Part shown: piece by piece, positions 20,144-30,049 of the stretch
Position numbering within the stretch: the first letter of the stretch is position 1
How the letters are laid out: every line of letters begins with the position of its first letter
Assembly (NCBI RefSeq): GCF_013283795.1
Contig: NZ_JABSOD010000012.1
Span: 44,600-108,599 of the forward strand
Direction: 5' to 3'
From: Rheinheimera lutimaris
GTDB taxonomy: Bacteria; Pseudomonadota; Gammaproteobacteria; Enterobacterales; Alteromonadaceae
DNA: 64,000 nucleotides
Position numbers and translations under genes: made by a program
The notes under the pieces: model-generated
The model's database searches: none
The model's input: the letters and a program-made list of their open reading frames with translations, nothing else
Told to the model about the DNA's origin: nothing

Positions 20144-20784
20144 CCGGCTCCATGGGTGTTACGGCGTTGCCATAGCACTAAGCATAATGCCAGTAGCAGC
20201 AAGATACCAGTGCTGCCGCCCGACACTTCTACCGTAGTGCTGCTGACGTAACTGTCGCGGCCATAATCTTCCAGCGGTAACAGGTCCAGATTAGCGTCAT
20301 CAAAGCCGGATATTTCGGCCAGCAGATAGCCGGTGGCCGCGTCAAACAGACGGATAGTCAGCAGGTACTCATCGGCGGCAAAGCGGTTTTCCAAAATGGT
20401 GTCTATCGCCAGCCAGTCGTCGGCGCTGTCGCGGTACAATTCAAATACGCTGCTGGTATAAAAAATCCGTTCGCCACCGTAAGTGGGTAGCAGGCTGAAT
20501 TCAGCAAACACCTGCTGGTAGCGCTCAGACGTGTCGGCATCCAACTCGACCTCCAGCCGGTGGTAATAACCATTGCTGTCTAAATCGCCGCTGAGAAACA
20601 CATCTACGCTATGAAACCAGACGTGGCTTTGGTAACCCTGCACACCGGCCATTTGTGGTTTATTGCTTTTCAGGCTGACAGCAGTGTTAGTGCCGTGGCG
20701 TTCAGTGGTACGGCTGTCGGCGGCAGCCGGCAATGCTGCCAGCAGTAAGCTGCTGCTAAGGAACCAGATAATAATATTTTTCAT
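20140..20784 (-). CDS. Choice-of-anchor H family protein with GlyGly-CTERM tail
   Basis: A 214-residue secreted protein: signal peptide 1-22 (ending PAAAD), a beta-sandwich central part (VWFHSVDVFLSGDLDSNGYYHRLEVE, then EYLLTIRLFD and LPLEDYGRDSYVSS), and a C-terminal sorting tail. The tail starts with the Gly-Gly signature SGGSTG, runs through a hydrophobic helix and ends in basic residues (WQRRN). That is the layout of GlyGly-CTERM proteins, which are cleaved by rhombosortase and exported by type II secretion. The start at 20784 has GGAG upstream and leaves a proper signal peptide; the long upstream extension is rejected. Confidence 0.85.
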   Translation of the reverse strand: MKNIIIWFLSSSLLLAALPAAADSRTTERHGTNTAVSLKSNKPQMAGVQGYQSHVWFHSVDVFLSGDLDSNGYYHRLEVELDADTSERYQQVFAEFSLLPTYGGERIFYTSSVFELYRDSADDWLAIDTILENRFAADEYLLTIRLFDAATGYLLAEISGFDDANLDLLPLEDYGRDSYVSSTTVEVSGGSTGILLLLALCLVLWQRRNTHGAG

Positions 20785-20869
20785 AACGACATCTCCGTTG
20801 GCTTTGTTACTATTACAGGCTGGCGGCATGAATTTTGGCTGAACCCCAACGTAAAGGATGTGTAAAGCA

Positions 20870-21712
20870 ATGAAAGTAGTACGCACTTTGGTGGCGGAGA
20901 ATGGCGACAATGCGATTGATTTGCTTAGTAAAAGTGTGCCGCAGTTATCTAAAGGCCGCTTAAAGGATGCTATGGCCAAAGGGGCGGTATTGTTGAGTGG
21001 TAAACCGCAAAAACGTTTGCGCCGTGCACAAACCACACTGCAGGCCGGGCAGCAATTGCAACTGCATTACGATGACGATTTGCTGCAACGCCAATGTGCC
21101 GATGCGGTACTGATCAGTGATTTACAGCAGTACAGCGTGTGGTTTAAACCGGCAGGTATGTTGTCGCAGGGCAACGAATGGGGCGATCATTTGTCGTTAA
21201 TGCGCTTTGTTGAGCAGTACTTTGCCGCCAAACGGCCGGTATTTTTACTGCACCGGTTGGACAGGGAAGCCAGCGGCCTGGTGTTGCTGGCGCATACTAA
21301 AACTGCCGCAGCAGCGCTGAGCAAATTGATTGCGGAGCACAAAATCAGTAAGCAGTATCAGATCCGTGTAAAGGGGCAGCTGAGTGACAGCTTATTGCAA
21401 CAGGGCGAAATCGCGTTGCCGCTCGATGGTAAAGCCAGCCTGACGCAATTCAGCCTGCTGCAGTATGATGCAGAGCTGCAGCAAAGTTGGCTCAATATTG
21501 TGCTGGTAACCGGGCGTAAACACCAAATTCGCCGGCATTTTGCTGCCGCAGGCCACCCGGTAATGGGTGATCCGCAGTACGGTAAAGCCAATAAAGACGC
21601 CGCCGGTCTGGCCTTGCAGGCGGTTAGCCTGAGTTTTGTCTGCCCGCTGCAGCGCAAAGCGGTAAATTATAACCTGACAACGCCTTTATTGCTGTTTACC
21701 GGCGGCAATTAG
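20870..21712 (+). CDS. RluA-family pseudouridine synthase with S4 domain
   Basis: A 280-residue RNA pseudouridine synthase. An S4-like RNA-binding region (about 15-70: LLSKSVPQLSKGRLKDAM) precedes the catalytic domain with HRLDREASGL (catalytic Asp near 131) and TGRKHQIRRHF. It is of the RluC/RluD-like group, but the target uridine cannot be read from the sequence. Two in-frame ATGs exist: 20858, which directly abuts AAGGA, and 20870, at better spacing; the second is preferred. It is divergent from the choice-of-anchor H gene and converges on the TPR gene with a 4-base overlap. Confidence 0.9.
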   Translation: MKVVRTLVAENGDNAIDLLSKSVPQLSKGRLKDAMAKGAVLLSGKPQKRLRRAQTTLQAGQQLQLHYDDDLLQRQCADAVLISDLQQYSVWFKPAGMLSQGNEWGDHLSLMRFVEQYFAAKRPVFLLHRLDREASGLVLLAHTKTAAAALSKLIAEHKISKQYQIRVKGQLSDSLLQQGEIALPLDGKASLTQFSLLQYDAELQQSWLNIVLVTGRKHQIRRHFAAAGHPVMGDPQYGKANKDAAGLALQAVSLSFVCPLQRKAVNYNLTTPLLLFTGGN

Positions 21713-23754
21713 TTCAGATGATCGACTATGGTGGCCGGCAACACCAGGCTGTTGCAGCTGAGGCTGATGCTGCCAAGGCGGATAGCATTAATTAAGTCCT
21801 GGCGTACCATATTGCTGCGCCACTCACAGGTGCCCGGTTGGGAACTGTCTAACCATAACAGCCGGCAGTTATCCACAGCGTCCTGAGTGTTGGCCAGCGA
21901 CCAGCACAACCACAAAGCCTCACGCAGTGCACTGAGTTCTGATATCTGCCACGGTTTTTCCAGCACCTGTGCCAGTGTTAAACGCAAACTGATTAACCCG
22001 GCTATGGTACCTTTTGCTAAATGCGGCAGTAAAAGCTGTTGTAACTGCCGCGCCAGTTGCTGCTGCAAAACGGCAGCTTCAGCCTGCGGGGCGTTTACGG
22101 CCAGCCAGATCACATCATCCTGCACACAGCTGGCCACTATTTGCTCCGGCGCTAATTGCTGCAAAAAACTGTGCGTTGCCAAATGCAAGCGCTGCTCACC
22201 AAACTGCAGCTTCAGCTGCTGGCTGTTGTTGCCTGCAAACGCCATTAACGTCAGATTGGTTTTATTACTGTGCTGTTGCAGACGCTGGCAAAAAGAATTC
22301 CAGCCGGGCGAGAGTAGCGGCTGCACTTTAGCGCGTTGCTTAACGCGGCGGCGATACCACAGCAGCAGGACGGCAGTACTGAGCAATAACAGCGCTAATG
22401 TCACTTGCAATGCCACGATGGCGGCACGCTGCTGTTGCACTACTTGTTGTAGCTGTTGCAGAGCGGCTTGATGTTGCACCTTGGTTGCTACTTGCACCAG
22501 ACCATTGTTTATCATGTTCAACTGCAGCTTATTTTGTTCGCTGAACTGTTCAAAACGCAGGCTGCCGGCTTGCTGCATATGCTGATAAGCCAACGGCCAA
22601 TCACCGCGTTGTGCGGCCAGTTGCGCTGCCAATTCGTTGTAACGAAACTTCAGATAGGCCGGGGTTTGCTCTATCTGCGGTGCAATGTCCTGCAGCAGCG
22701 CGGTTGCCCGGGAAAACTGCTGTTGCTTAAACAGTAATCCGGCCAGCGCAATACTGCTTTCCTGCAGATAGGTTTGAATATTCTGCTGGCGAAACAGCTG
22801 CAGCGCATCGCTGAAATACTGTTGGGCCTGCTCCGGTTGTTGTTGCAACTCAGCCAACCGGCCCAGCCCTTGCAGGGCAATACCGACACGTAACAGATCA
22901 TCCTGCTGGCGTGCTAATGTCAGCGCTTCTTGTAAAACATCGGCGGCCTGTGCTGCAGTACTGCTGTCTTCCAGGTAGGTTTCACCAATATAAATTAAAG
23001 TATAGGTATAGCTGGAGTGGCGTTGCAGCGCATGGTAACGCTGCCTGGCCTGCTGCAGATGATGCAGTGCTTGTTTATGATCTTCAATTTTGCGGTACGC
23101 CATGCCTAAGCGGAAGTGGATCGATGCCAGTGCTTCGTCATCCTGTAATTCCGTGGCCAGTGCCAGCGCCTGGTTTAAATGTTGATAGGCTTCGCCATAG
23201 GCGTTATTTTGCAGGGTTAAACGGCCAAGTGTAATGCGGGCTTTAAGCTCTGCAGCGGGTTGCTGAGTTTGTTGCGCCAGTTGCAGGCTGCGCTCAGCGT
23301 ATGGAATGGCTTGTGGAATATTGCCCAGTTGGTTATAGGCCTGAGCAAAATTTTGCAGCACATCGCTGTACAAGTCGCGGCCTTGAGCGTCTTCGGCGTG
23401 TTGTATTAACTGCTCTGCCTGTTCCAGCTGGGTAATTGCAATGACCGTATCACGGTACAAGATGCCGTAAACCTGAGCTTTGAGCAGGTAGGCATGCGCA
23501 CGTAAATAACTGTCTTGCGTCAGCGTCAGCGCGCGGCTTACAGCGTCTATAGCTGCATCCTTATTGCGCAAACGCAGTTGGGCTTCGGTTAATACCAGCC
23601 AATCTTCAGCACTAAGGCTATCTGTAGGTTGCGACAGTAAGTGATTACTTACCTGCTCGGCGTTCGAGGCGGCATGCGTTAATCGCTGGACCAGCGGCTC
23701 TGCGGCTACACTGCCGGGTAACAACAGTAACACAAGGGCAAGGCGTAATAGCAT
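21709..23754 (-). CDS. TPR sensor protein with a degenerate GGDEF-like C-terminus
   Basis: About 681 residues. A signal peptide or signal anchor (1-18) is followed by a periplasmic array of tetratricopeptide repeats (about 40-400; for example the NQLGNIPQAIPYAERSLQLA helix pair), a coiled coil, one membrane helix (LALLLLSTAVLLLWYRR, about 455) and a cytoplasmic domain of about 200 residues. That domain follows the strand/helix order of a diguanylate cyclase, but VQDDV (about 545) stands where GGDEF should be, and LREALWLCWSLANTQD matches the final GGDEF helix. Catalysis is therefore unlikely. The start is uncertain: ATG at 23754 (used) or GTG at 23805. Confidence 0.75.
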   Translation of the reverse strand: MLLRLALVLLLLPGSVAAEPLVQRLTHAASNAEQVSNHLLSQPTDSLSAEDWLVLTEAQLRLRNKDAAIDAVSRALTLTQDSYLRAHAYLLKAQVYGILYRDTVIAITQLEQAEQLIQHAEDAQGRDLYSDVLQNFAQAYNQLGNIPQAIPYAERSLQLAQQTQQPAAELKARITLGRLTLQNNAYGEAYQHLNQALALATELQDDEALASIHFRLGMAYRKIEDHKQALHHLQQARQRYHALQRHSSYTYTLIYIGETYLEDSSTAAQAADVLQEALTLARQQDDLLRVGIALQGLGRLAELQQQPEQAQQYFSDALQLFRQQNIQTYLQESSIALAGLLFKQQQFSRATALLQDIAPQIEQTPAYLKFRYNELAAQLAAQRGDWPLAYQHMQQAGSLRFEQFSEQNKLQLNMINNGLVQVATKVQHQAALQQLQQVVQQQRAAIVALQVTLALLLLSTAVLLLWYRRRVKQRAKVQPLLSPGWNSFCQRLQQHSNKTNLTLMAFAGNNSQQLKLQFGEQRLHLATHSFLQQLAPEQIVASCVQDDVIWLAVNAPQAEAAVLQQQLARQLQQLLLPHLAKGTIAGLISLRLTLAQVLEKPWQISELSALREALWLCWSLANTQDAVDNCRLLWLDSSQPGTCEWRSNMVRQDLINAIRLGSISLSCNSLVLPATIVDHLN

Positions 23755-23807
23755 AGTCACGGCTGTAATGGTTTTTACTGCAGTGTAACGGGTATTGTGC
23801 AACACGG

Positions 23808-24758
23808 CTATACCTTGTGTTGCGGCTGGCCGCTGATAAAAGCCTGCACATTGGCGGCTAATTGTTGCACCATACGCCGGCGTGCTTCAGCACTGGCCCA
23901 GGCCATATGCGGTGTGATGATCAGGTTGGGGTGGCTGCTGTTACACAAAAGATCGTCCGCTGCCGGCGGTTCTTGCTGCAGCACATCCAGTGCCGCACCG
24001 GCCAACTGCCCGCTTTGCAGAGCATTTAACAGGGCGGCGGCATCAACCAGGCCGCCACGGGCAGTATTGAGCAACAGCGCGCCGCGCTTTACCATCGCGA
24101 AGGTGTGGCGGTTAAATAAATGCTCTGTATCAGCGGTTAGCGGGCAATGCAGCGAAATAACATCAGCTTGTGCCAGGGCATCGTTAAACACGACCCGGCC
24201 CTCGCGGCATATCGCTGCGCCCGGTTGCTCGGCAATCACTACCTGCATGCCAAAAGCGGCGGCGAGCCCCGCAGTGGCTTTACCCAGAGCGCCGTAGCCG
24301 ATAACCACAAAGCATTTGCCGGCCAGTTCGGTTACCGGATAGTCCAATAAACAAAAATGCCGGCTGCGCTGCCAATCACCGCGTTGTACTGCCTGATGAT
24401 ACTGTTGCACCTGGTTGGTCAGTTGCAGCAACAGGGCAAACACATGTTGCGGCACTGCCGTGTCGGCATAACCCCGTACATTGCAGACAGTAATACCAAG
24501 CGCCGCTGCGGCAGTCAGGTCAACGTTATTTACCCCTGTAGCCGCCACACAAATCAGTTTTAATGCCGGTAGCTGTTGCAGTATGTCAGCCGTGAGTTCT
24601 GCCTTGTTAACAATAGCGATAGTGGCGTGTTGCAACCTGGGTACGATATCAGCAGCCAGGGTATGCGAATGGCACACTAATGTCGCGTTTTGCTGTTGTA
24701 AGGCCGATAAATCCGCGTCGCCCATCGTGGCGGCATCAAGAAAAACCATAGTGTGCAT
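23808..24758 (-). CDS. D-isomer-specific 2-hydroxyacid dehydrogenase (glycerate dehydrogenase-like)
   Basis: A 316-residue NAD(P)-dependent oxidoreductase of the D-2-hydroxyacid dehydrogenase family, most like HprA/glycerate or hydroxypyruvate reductases. Visible: the dinucleotide loop VIGYGALGKA (about 150), the catalytic arginine in LLNTARGGLVD, the glutamate in LQQEPPA and the catalytic histidine in TPHMAW. The start MHTMVFLDAATMGDADL is typical of HprA, and the ATG at 24758 has GGAAA upstream. Substrate is inferred only from the family. It lies upstream of the TPR gene on the same strand. Confidence 0.88.
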   Translation of the reverse strand: MHTMVFLDAATMGDADLSALQQQNATLVCHSHTLAADIVPRLQHATIAIVNKAELTADILQQLPALKLICVAATGVNNVDLTAAAALGITVCNVRGYADTAVPQHVFALLLQLTNQVQQYHQAVQRGDWQRSRHFCLLDYPVTELAGKCFVVIGYGALGKATAGLAAAFGMQVVIAEQPGAAICREGRVVFNDALAQADVISLHCPLTADTEHLFNRHTFAMVKRGALLLNTARGGLVDAAALLNALQSGQLAGAALDVLQQEPPAADDLLCNSSHPNLIITPHMAWASAEARRRMVQQLAANVQAFISGQPQHKV

Positions 24759-24927
24759 TGTTGTGTTTCCTTGGTTAGCTCTGTACCTTAATAAGGTGCA
24801 AATAATCTCTTGCCGCGTTATACCAGCGCTTTGGCGCCGGGTAAACGTTTGCTGCGCTAAACTATGCTAAAGTCGCATCTGTTCGCGTAGAATCACGCCA
24901 CGGCGTTAGTTTTTCAGGAGTCGCTTT

Positions 24928-25155
24928 ATGTTTCCAGCACGTTTTCAGCCGGTGTTGTTTGCTTTTATTATGTCTGGTTTTATGGCGTTTCTGATGTCAG
25001 GCATTCTTACCTTTATTAATCTGGGCTGGTTTGCTGCATTTTTCAGTGCCTGGATGAAAGCTTATTTGTACGCCCATGCCTGTGCTTTTCCGCTGGTGTT
25101 TATTTTTGCGCCGCTAAGCCGTAAATTGGCCGGTATGTTGAGCAAAACCGCTTAG
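24928..25155 (+). CDS. DUF2798 small membrane protein
   Basis: A 75-residue protein with two membrane helices (about 6-28 and 41-63). The DUF2798 pattern is visible as FAFIMSGFMAFLMSG in the first helix and AHACAFPLVFIFAPLSRKLA at the end. AGGAG stands before the ATG. Function unknown in the family. It is divergent from the hydroxyacid dehydrogenase and converges on the GGDEF-EAL gene. Confidence 0.88.
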   Translation: MFPARFQPVLFAFIMSGFMAFLMSGILTFINLGWFAAFFSAWMKAYLYAHACAFPLVFIFAPLSRKLAGMLSKTA

Positions 25156-25181
25156 GTCGTGTTCGGTTAAACTCTGTCACT

Positions 25182-27512
25182 TCAAACCATGCTGTTGTTG
25201 TTAAACCACAGGTTAAGCTGTTGCGGTAACTTAGCCAGCCAGGCATCTAACTGTTGTGGTGTCATAGGTTTGGCAAAGTAATAGCCTTGTATTTTATCGC
25301 AACCGCAACTTTGCAGATGTTGCAGCCCGGCATGATTCTCCAGCCCTTCTGCTGTTACCGAGAAACCCAGGCTATGGGCTAATTGAGTGGTGGCTTTGAC
25401 AATCAGGGCATCGTTGCTGTTGTGTTCAATGTCTTTGACAAAAGCACGATCTATTTTCACCTCATGTACCGGTAACTGTTTTAAATACGCTAATGACGAC
25501 TGGCCGGTACCAAAGTCATCTATCGATAATGTAATACCCAGCTTACGCAGCCGGTGCAGCTGAGCAATAACCGTTTCGGTATCGTCCATCACCGCACTTT
25601 CAGTTACTTCCAGAGCCAGTGCCGCCGCCGGTAACTGATGTTGTTGTAACAGCGCGGCAATGTCGTCGGCCAGTTGCGGGTTTAGTAAGTCAAACACCGA
25701 CAAGTTTACCGCCAGTTGCATTGGCGTAGTGCTGTGCCACCAGCGTGCAGCCTGAGCAATAACCTGTTGCAGCATCCATTGGCTTATCAGGCCGATATTG
25801 CCGGAATGCTCAGCCAGCTTAATAAAACTGTCCGGTGGCACCAGGCCCAACTGCGGGTGTTGCCAGCGGATCAACGCTTCAGCACTGTTGCAGCCCGGCT
25901 GCTTAATATTCACTTTGGGTTGATACAATACAAAAAACTGACCGTTGTGCAGTGCCTGCGGCAAATCGCGGATCAGCCCCAACTCACGTTGGTGGCTTTC
26001 ATCCTGGCCTTGCTGATAAAAGGCAAGGCCGTCCGGCATTTGCCGCGCGTTTTCCAGTGCGATATCAACCCGCCGCAGCGCATCGTTGACGCTAAGCTGG
26101 CCGGCGGCAAAATTATAAATGCCGGCGTACAATTTTAAATTAATAGCCGAGTGCTGCAGTTTGTAACCATTAAGCAGCGGCTTAATAAGCTGTTGCACTT
26201 GCTCTGTCAGCAAAGTGTGGGGATACAACAGTACAAACTCATCACCACCCGGCCTTGCCAACAGGGCCGGTGCCGGCAGTGTTTGTTGCAGGCGCTGAGC
26301 CAGTTGCTGCAACAACAAGTCGCCGTTACTGAAGCCCAATACATCATTAATGCTTTTAAATTGCTGAATATTTAACTGCAGCAAACTGCCATCACAGTTA
26401 TCCAGCCACTGCTGCAATAAGCGTTCTATCGCGGTGCGGTTGTACAGGCCGGTAACAGAGTCATGTTCAGCGTTAAACTGTAATTGCTGTTCACGTTGCT
26501 TAATATCCTGTTGCATGGTGCTTAATGTGCGGCTGAGTAAGCCTACTTCATCATTGCCACCCGCCGGTGCAGTAGCATCAAAGCCCTGGCCGATACGCAT
26601 GGCAAACTGGCTGAGTGCTTGTATCGGCCCGGTAATACTGCGGGCAAAAATAAAGGCAATTACTAAAGACAACGACAAGGCGGCACCAAAAATATAAAAC
26701 AGCTGGCCGCGCAACTGCCTGTAGCTGCTTAGCCAGCGTTGGTTAGACAGGTGTTGTAGCGCCCAGAGTTGCTGTTGCTGGTCCAGCGGCAATGCCACTG
26801 AGACAAAATCTTGCTCCGGACTGTTATGAATGGCGTCGGGTTGGCTGGTAAGCGCACTGAGTATGTCGGGTAGTTGCTGCTGATGTGATGATTCCAGCGT
26901 GGAATTGCCGATACGGTGCTGGCCGTTTTGCATGGCGGTAAAACTGATGTCCAGTCCGGTGACACCTTTTATTTGTTGTGCCAGCGGGCCGTCCAGTGGA
27001 AAGCCCATACCAACCCAGGCAATCAGGTTTGGTGCTTTAACCGGTGCCAGTACCAACTGAAACGGTTTGCCGTTCAGGCTGATAATGTCGGCTACTGTGC
27101 TGTCATTGGTGGCTGTTTGCTGAAACAGCGGTGCGATATCGCTGATATTAAGCTCCGCGTCTGAACTGGCCAGTAAAGCGCCGTCCGGCGCCAAAAGCAG
27201 CATCAGGCTGGCGTTAATGCGGTTACCGTGATTGTCCAGCACCGAGGCAATAGTTTCCTGCTCAGCCGTTGCTACCGCGCGGCGAAAACCAAAATCAGCA
27301 GCCAGAATACGCACACTGTTGCTCAGTTGATCTGCACGGGTATCCAGCGCCTGACGTAACACCTTGGTGGACACGTTCAGCATGTGGCGTGCCTGCAGTT
27401 CACTGTCGTGTTTCAGTGTTGTTAACGTGGCAAAGCCGGTGGCAACCGCCAGCAAGCTTAATAATAACAGCAGAATAAATATCAGTTTGCTGCGTAACGA
27501 CTTAAATGGCAT
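25182..27512 (-). CDS. Membrane-bound GGDEF-EAL cyclic di-GMP enzyme
   Basis: A 776-residue protein. Membrane helix about 8-30, periplasmic Cache-like sensor about 31-265, second helix about 267-290, HAMP about 290-340, GGDEF domain about 345-500, EAL domain about 520-765. The cyclase signature is intact (FKSINDVLGFSNGD, RPGGDEF), and so are the phosphodiesterase residues (EALIRW, LEVTES, DDFGTG, VKIDRAFV, EGLEN). Either activity is possible; hybrid proteins often use the GGDEF as a GTP-sensing module. It stands alone on the minus strand. Confidence 0.93.
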   Translation of the reverse strand: MPFKSLRSKLIFILLLLLSLLAVATGFATLTTLKHDSELQARHMLNVSTKVLRQALDTRADQLSNSVRILAADFGFRRAVATAEQETIASVLDNHGNRINASLMLLLAPDGALLASSDAELNISDIAPLFQQTATNDSTVADIISLNGKPFQLVLAPVKAPNLIAWVGMGFPLDGPLAQQIKGVTGLDISFTAMQNGQHRIGNSTLESSHQQQLPDILSALTSQPDAIHNSPEQDFVSVALPLDQQQQLWALQHLSNQRWLSSYRQLRGQLFYIFGAALSLSLVIAFIFARSITGPIQALSQFAMRIGQGFDATAPAGGNDEVGLLSRTLSTMQQDIKQREQQLQFNAEHDSVTGLYNRTAIERLLQQWLDNCDGSLLQLNIQQFKSINDVLGFSNGDLLLQQLAQRLQQTLPAPALLARPGGDEFVLLYPHTLLTEQVQQLIKPLLNGYKLQHSAINLKLYAGIYNFAAGQLSVNDALRRVDIALENARQMPDGLAFYQQGQDESHQRELGLIRDLPQALHNGQFFVLYQPKVNIKQPGCNSAEALIRWQHPQLGLVPPDSFIKLAEHSGNIGLISQWMLQQVIAQAARWWHSTTPMQLAVNLSVFDLLNPQLADDIAALLQQHQLPAAALALEVTESAVMDDTETVIAQLHRLRKLGITLSIDDFGTGQSSLAYLKQLPVHEVKIDRAFVKDIEHNSNDALIVKATTQLAHSLGFSVTAEGLENHAGLQHLQSCGCDKIQGYYFAKPMTPQQLDAWLAKLPQQLNLWFNNNSMV

Positions 27513-27668
27513 CGGTCAGACACCGCATAACAACAGTGCAAGGTGCAAAGAAACAGGCATAATACTGAGTACCGGGCTGGAATATTCGGTTAACAATAGC
27601 AATAACCTGTGGCAGGCTCAAATAGAATTGAACACTAACCACCACGCAATGAGATGGACTGACAGTAA

Positions 27669-29942
27669 ATGAAGACAGGGATTAGCCCGACCTTGCTGGC
27701 GGGCGCGTTATTATGCAGCTTTACCGCTTTAGCCACAGATACCGACGTATGTCGCCAGGCACGGGCACAACAACGTGATTGTGTTGCGCTGGTGCTGGGC
27801 GGTGGTGGCGCGCGTGGCGGAGCGCATTTGGGCGTAATTGAACAGTTGGAGCGCCAGCAAATTCCTGTCGATCTGGTGGTAGGTACCAGTATCGGCGCTT
27901 TTATCGGCGGCTTGTATGCCAGCGGCCACAGCGCAGAGCAAATTGCACAGCGGCTTGAGCGCACGCCGTGGGCGAGTGGCTTTCGTGACCGCGTATATCG
28001 CGATGAAATGCCGCTGCGACGCAAGCAAATCAGTGATGATTTTCCGCTGCATACCGATCTTGGTGTTTCAGACAATGGTGTAAAGCTGCCCAAGGGTATT
28101 TTAAACGGCCAGGCGTTGGCTGAGATTTTACACGGCACCTTTGGTATCTATGCCGATCTGAAACATTTTGATGACTTACCGGTACCGTTTCGTGCGGTAG
28201 CAACTGATTTACTGACACAGCAGGAAGTGGTGCTCAGCAATGGCAGCCTGGTACAGGCTGTGCAGGCGTCGATGACCATCCCCGGGGTAGTGCGGCCGCT
28301 GGAAGTTGATGGCAAGTTATTGGTTGACGGTGGCGTAGTCAATAACCTGCCGATAAGCGTAGCCCGCCAACTTGGGGTCGACCGTATCATTGCGGTCAGT
28401 ATCGACTCCCCACTGTTGCGGCGTGAACAATTGGAATCGGCGTTCAGTGTTACTGAGCAACTTACCGGCTTTTTGGTGCGTGCCGGACTGCAGCAGCAGT
28501 TACAATTACTGAGCGACAGAGACCTGTTGTTACAGCCGGATTTGGTGGATATCGGCACGCTGGATTTTGATCGCATTGACGTTGCGGTGGCGTCGGGCCG
28601 GCAAAGTGCTATTCGTTTTGTGCAGGCACTGGCCGATTTCAGTCAGCCGCATAAAGTGTACAGCGCCTGGTTTGCCAGGTTTGAGCAGACCGCCACACCG
28701 GCAATCGCCATTGACCGGCTGCAACTGCAAAATAATTCGCGGTTGGCAGATCAGCTGCTGTTTGACCGGCTGGAGTTAAAACCCGGTGATTTATACACCG
28801 AGCGCAGTATTCGCCGTGGCTTGCGTCAATTATATGGCCTGGACACCTTTGAACGGGTCAGCCAGCAATTGAGCGTAACAGAAGACGGCAGTACTTTGCT
28901 GAGCGTCAAAGCGGAAGAAAAAAGCTGGGGGCCGGGTTATTTGAATTTCCGGCTGATGTTTGAAGATGATTTTCGCAACAACCACCAGTACCAACTGGCG
29001 GCAGCTTACACCCGCACCAACCTGTCGCCCTGGGGCGCTGAATGGCATTCTGAATTAGCGCTGGGCAGCAATAAATATCTATCGACAGAGCTGTATTGGC
29101 CACTGGCGAACAGCGGCCTGTATACCAGTGGCAGTTTTGTGCACCGGCGCGATATACAAGGTTTACAGGATGAATTACAGCTGTCGGCCGGCGAGTTGAA
29201 AAATATCGAACATGCTTTTCAGCTCAGTGGCGGCTGGAATATTTCTGATCATGCGCGGTTACAGTTTGGTTGGCTGTGGCGTGACGGTGAATATCAGCTA
29301 CCGGCGGTGTATGCCGCACAGCTGATGACAGCAAAAATAGATTACCGCCGCAGCGGGCCACAGGCAGAACTGATTTGGGATACCTTAAACAGCCGCAGCT
29401 TCCCCACCCGCGGTATCCGTTTAGCCAGCAGTTACCGCTTTTTAACCGATAAGGTGCCGGGCACACGGCTGAACAGTACCGCCAGCAGCACTGAGTTACT
29501 GGCTGCTAAAAGCTGGCAGCAACATACCCTGCGCACGCGCTGGCGCTTTGATCATTACAACCCGGAAGATGACAGCGGCTTTGCGCTGGAGCAATTCAGT
29601 CTTGGCGGTTTTCTAAACTTATCCGGTTATCCGGCAGAGTCGCTGTTTGGCAGCCAAATCCAGTTTGGCAGCCTGGTGTATTTGTACCGGCTAAACGAGC
29701 AGAGCATTTCGTTTATTAATGCGCCGCTGTATTTTGGCACTTCGCTGGAACGCGGCCGTGTACGTAAAGATGTGTTTGGTGCTTCCGGCGGCGCCGACGC
29801 CACCGACTGGCTGTGGGCCGGCAGTGTGTTTCTGGGCTGGGATACACCACTGGGGCCGCTGTATTTCGGCGTTGGTATGGCCGAACAGGGGCCCACAGAG
29901 TATTCCGATGCGGTGTATCTGTCGTTTGGTAAAAGTTACTAA
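27669..29942 (+). CDS. PlpD-type patatin phospholipase with outer-membrane barrel (type Vd autotransporter)
   Basis: A 757-residue protein. A signal peptide (1-22) is followed by a patatin phospholipase domain (about 30-330) with the oxyanion loop GGGGARGGAHLG, the nucleophile elbow GTSIG (serine about 74) and the catalytic aspartate in DGGVVNNLP (about 221). A POTRA-like domain (about 335-410) and a 16-strand BamA/TamA-like barrel follow. This is the layout of Pseudomonas PlpD, a type Vd autotransporter whose lipase domain is displayed at the surface. The ATG at 27669 lacks a strong ribosome binding site. Full length. Confidence 0.93.
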   Translation: MKTGISPTLLAGALLCSFTALATDTDVCRQARAQQRDCVALVLGGGGARGGAHLGVIEQLERQQIPVDLVVGTSIGAFIGGLYASGHSAEQIAQRLERTPWASGFRDRVYRDEMPLRRKQISDDFPLHTDLGVSDNGVKLPKGILNGQALAEILHGTFGIYADLKHFDDLPVPFRAVATDLLTQQEVVLSNGSLVQAVQASMTIPGVVRPLEVDGKLLVDGGVVNNLPISVARQLGVDRIIAVSIDSPLLRREQLESAFSVTEQLTGFLVRAGLQQQLQLLSDRDLLLQPDLVDIGTLDFDRIDVAVASGRQSAIRFVQALADFSQPHKVYSAWFARFEQTATPAIAIDRLQLQNNSRLADQLLFDRLELKPGDLYTERSIRRGLRQLYGLDTFERVSQQLSVTEDGSTLLSVKAEEKSWGPGYLNFRLMFEDDFRNNHQYQLAAAYTRTNLSPWGAEWHSELALGSNKYLSTELYWPLANSGLYTSGSFVHRRDIQGLQDELQLSAGELKNIEHAFQLSGGWNISDHARLQFGWLWRDGEYQLPAVYAAQLMTAKIDYRRSGPQAELIWDTLNSRSFPTRGIRLASSYRFLTDKVPGTRLNSTASSTELLAAKSWQQHTLRTRWRFDHYNPEDDSGFALEQFSLGGFLNLSGYPAESLFGSQIQFGSLVYLYRLNEQSISFINAPLYFGTSLERGRVRKDVFGASGGADATDWLWAGSVFLGWDTPLGPLYFGVGMAEQGPTEYSDAVYLSFGKSY

Positions 29943-30049
29943 GCTGCGTGGTTACATATTTGCTCACACTTTGCCGTTGGCGTTAGCGCTTTTACCAATG
30001 ATAAACTGCAAAATTAAGATAACAGCAGGTTAATAAGCAGGAAGCAATA

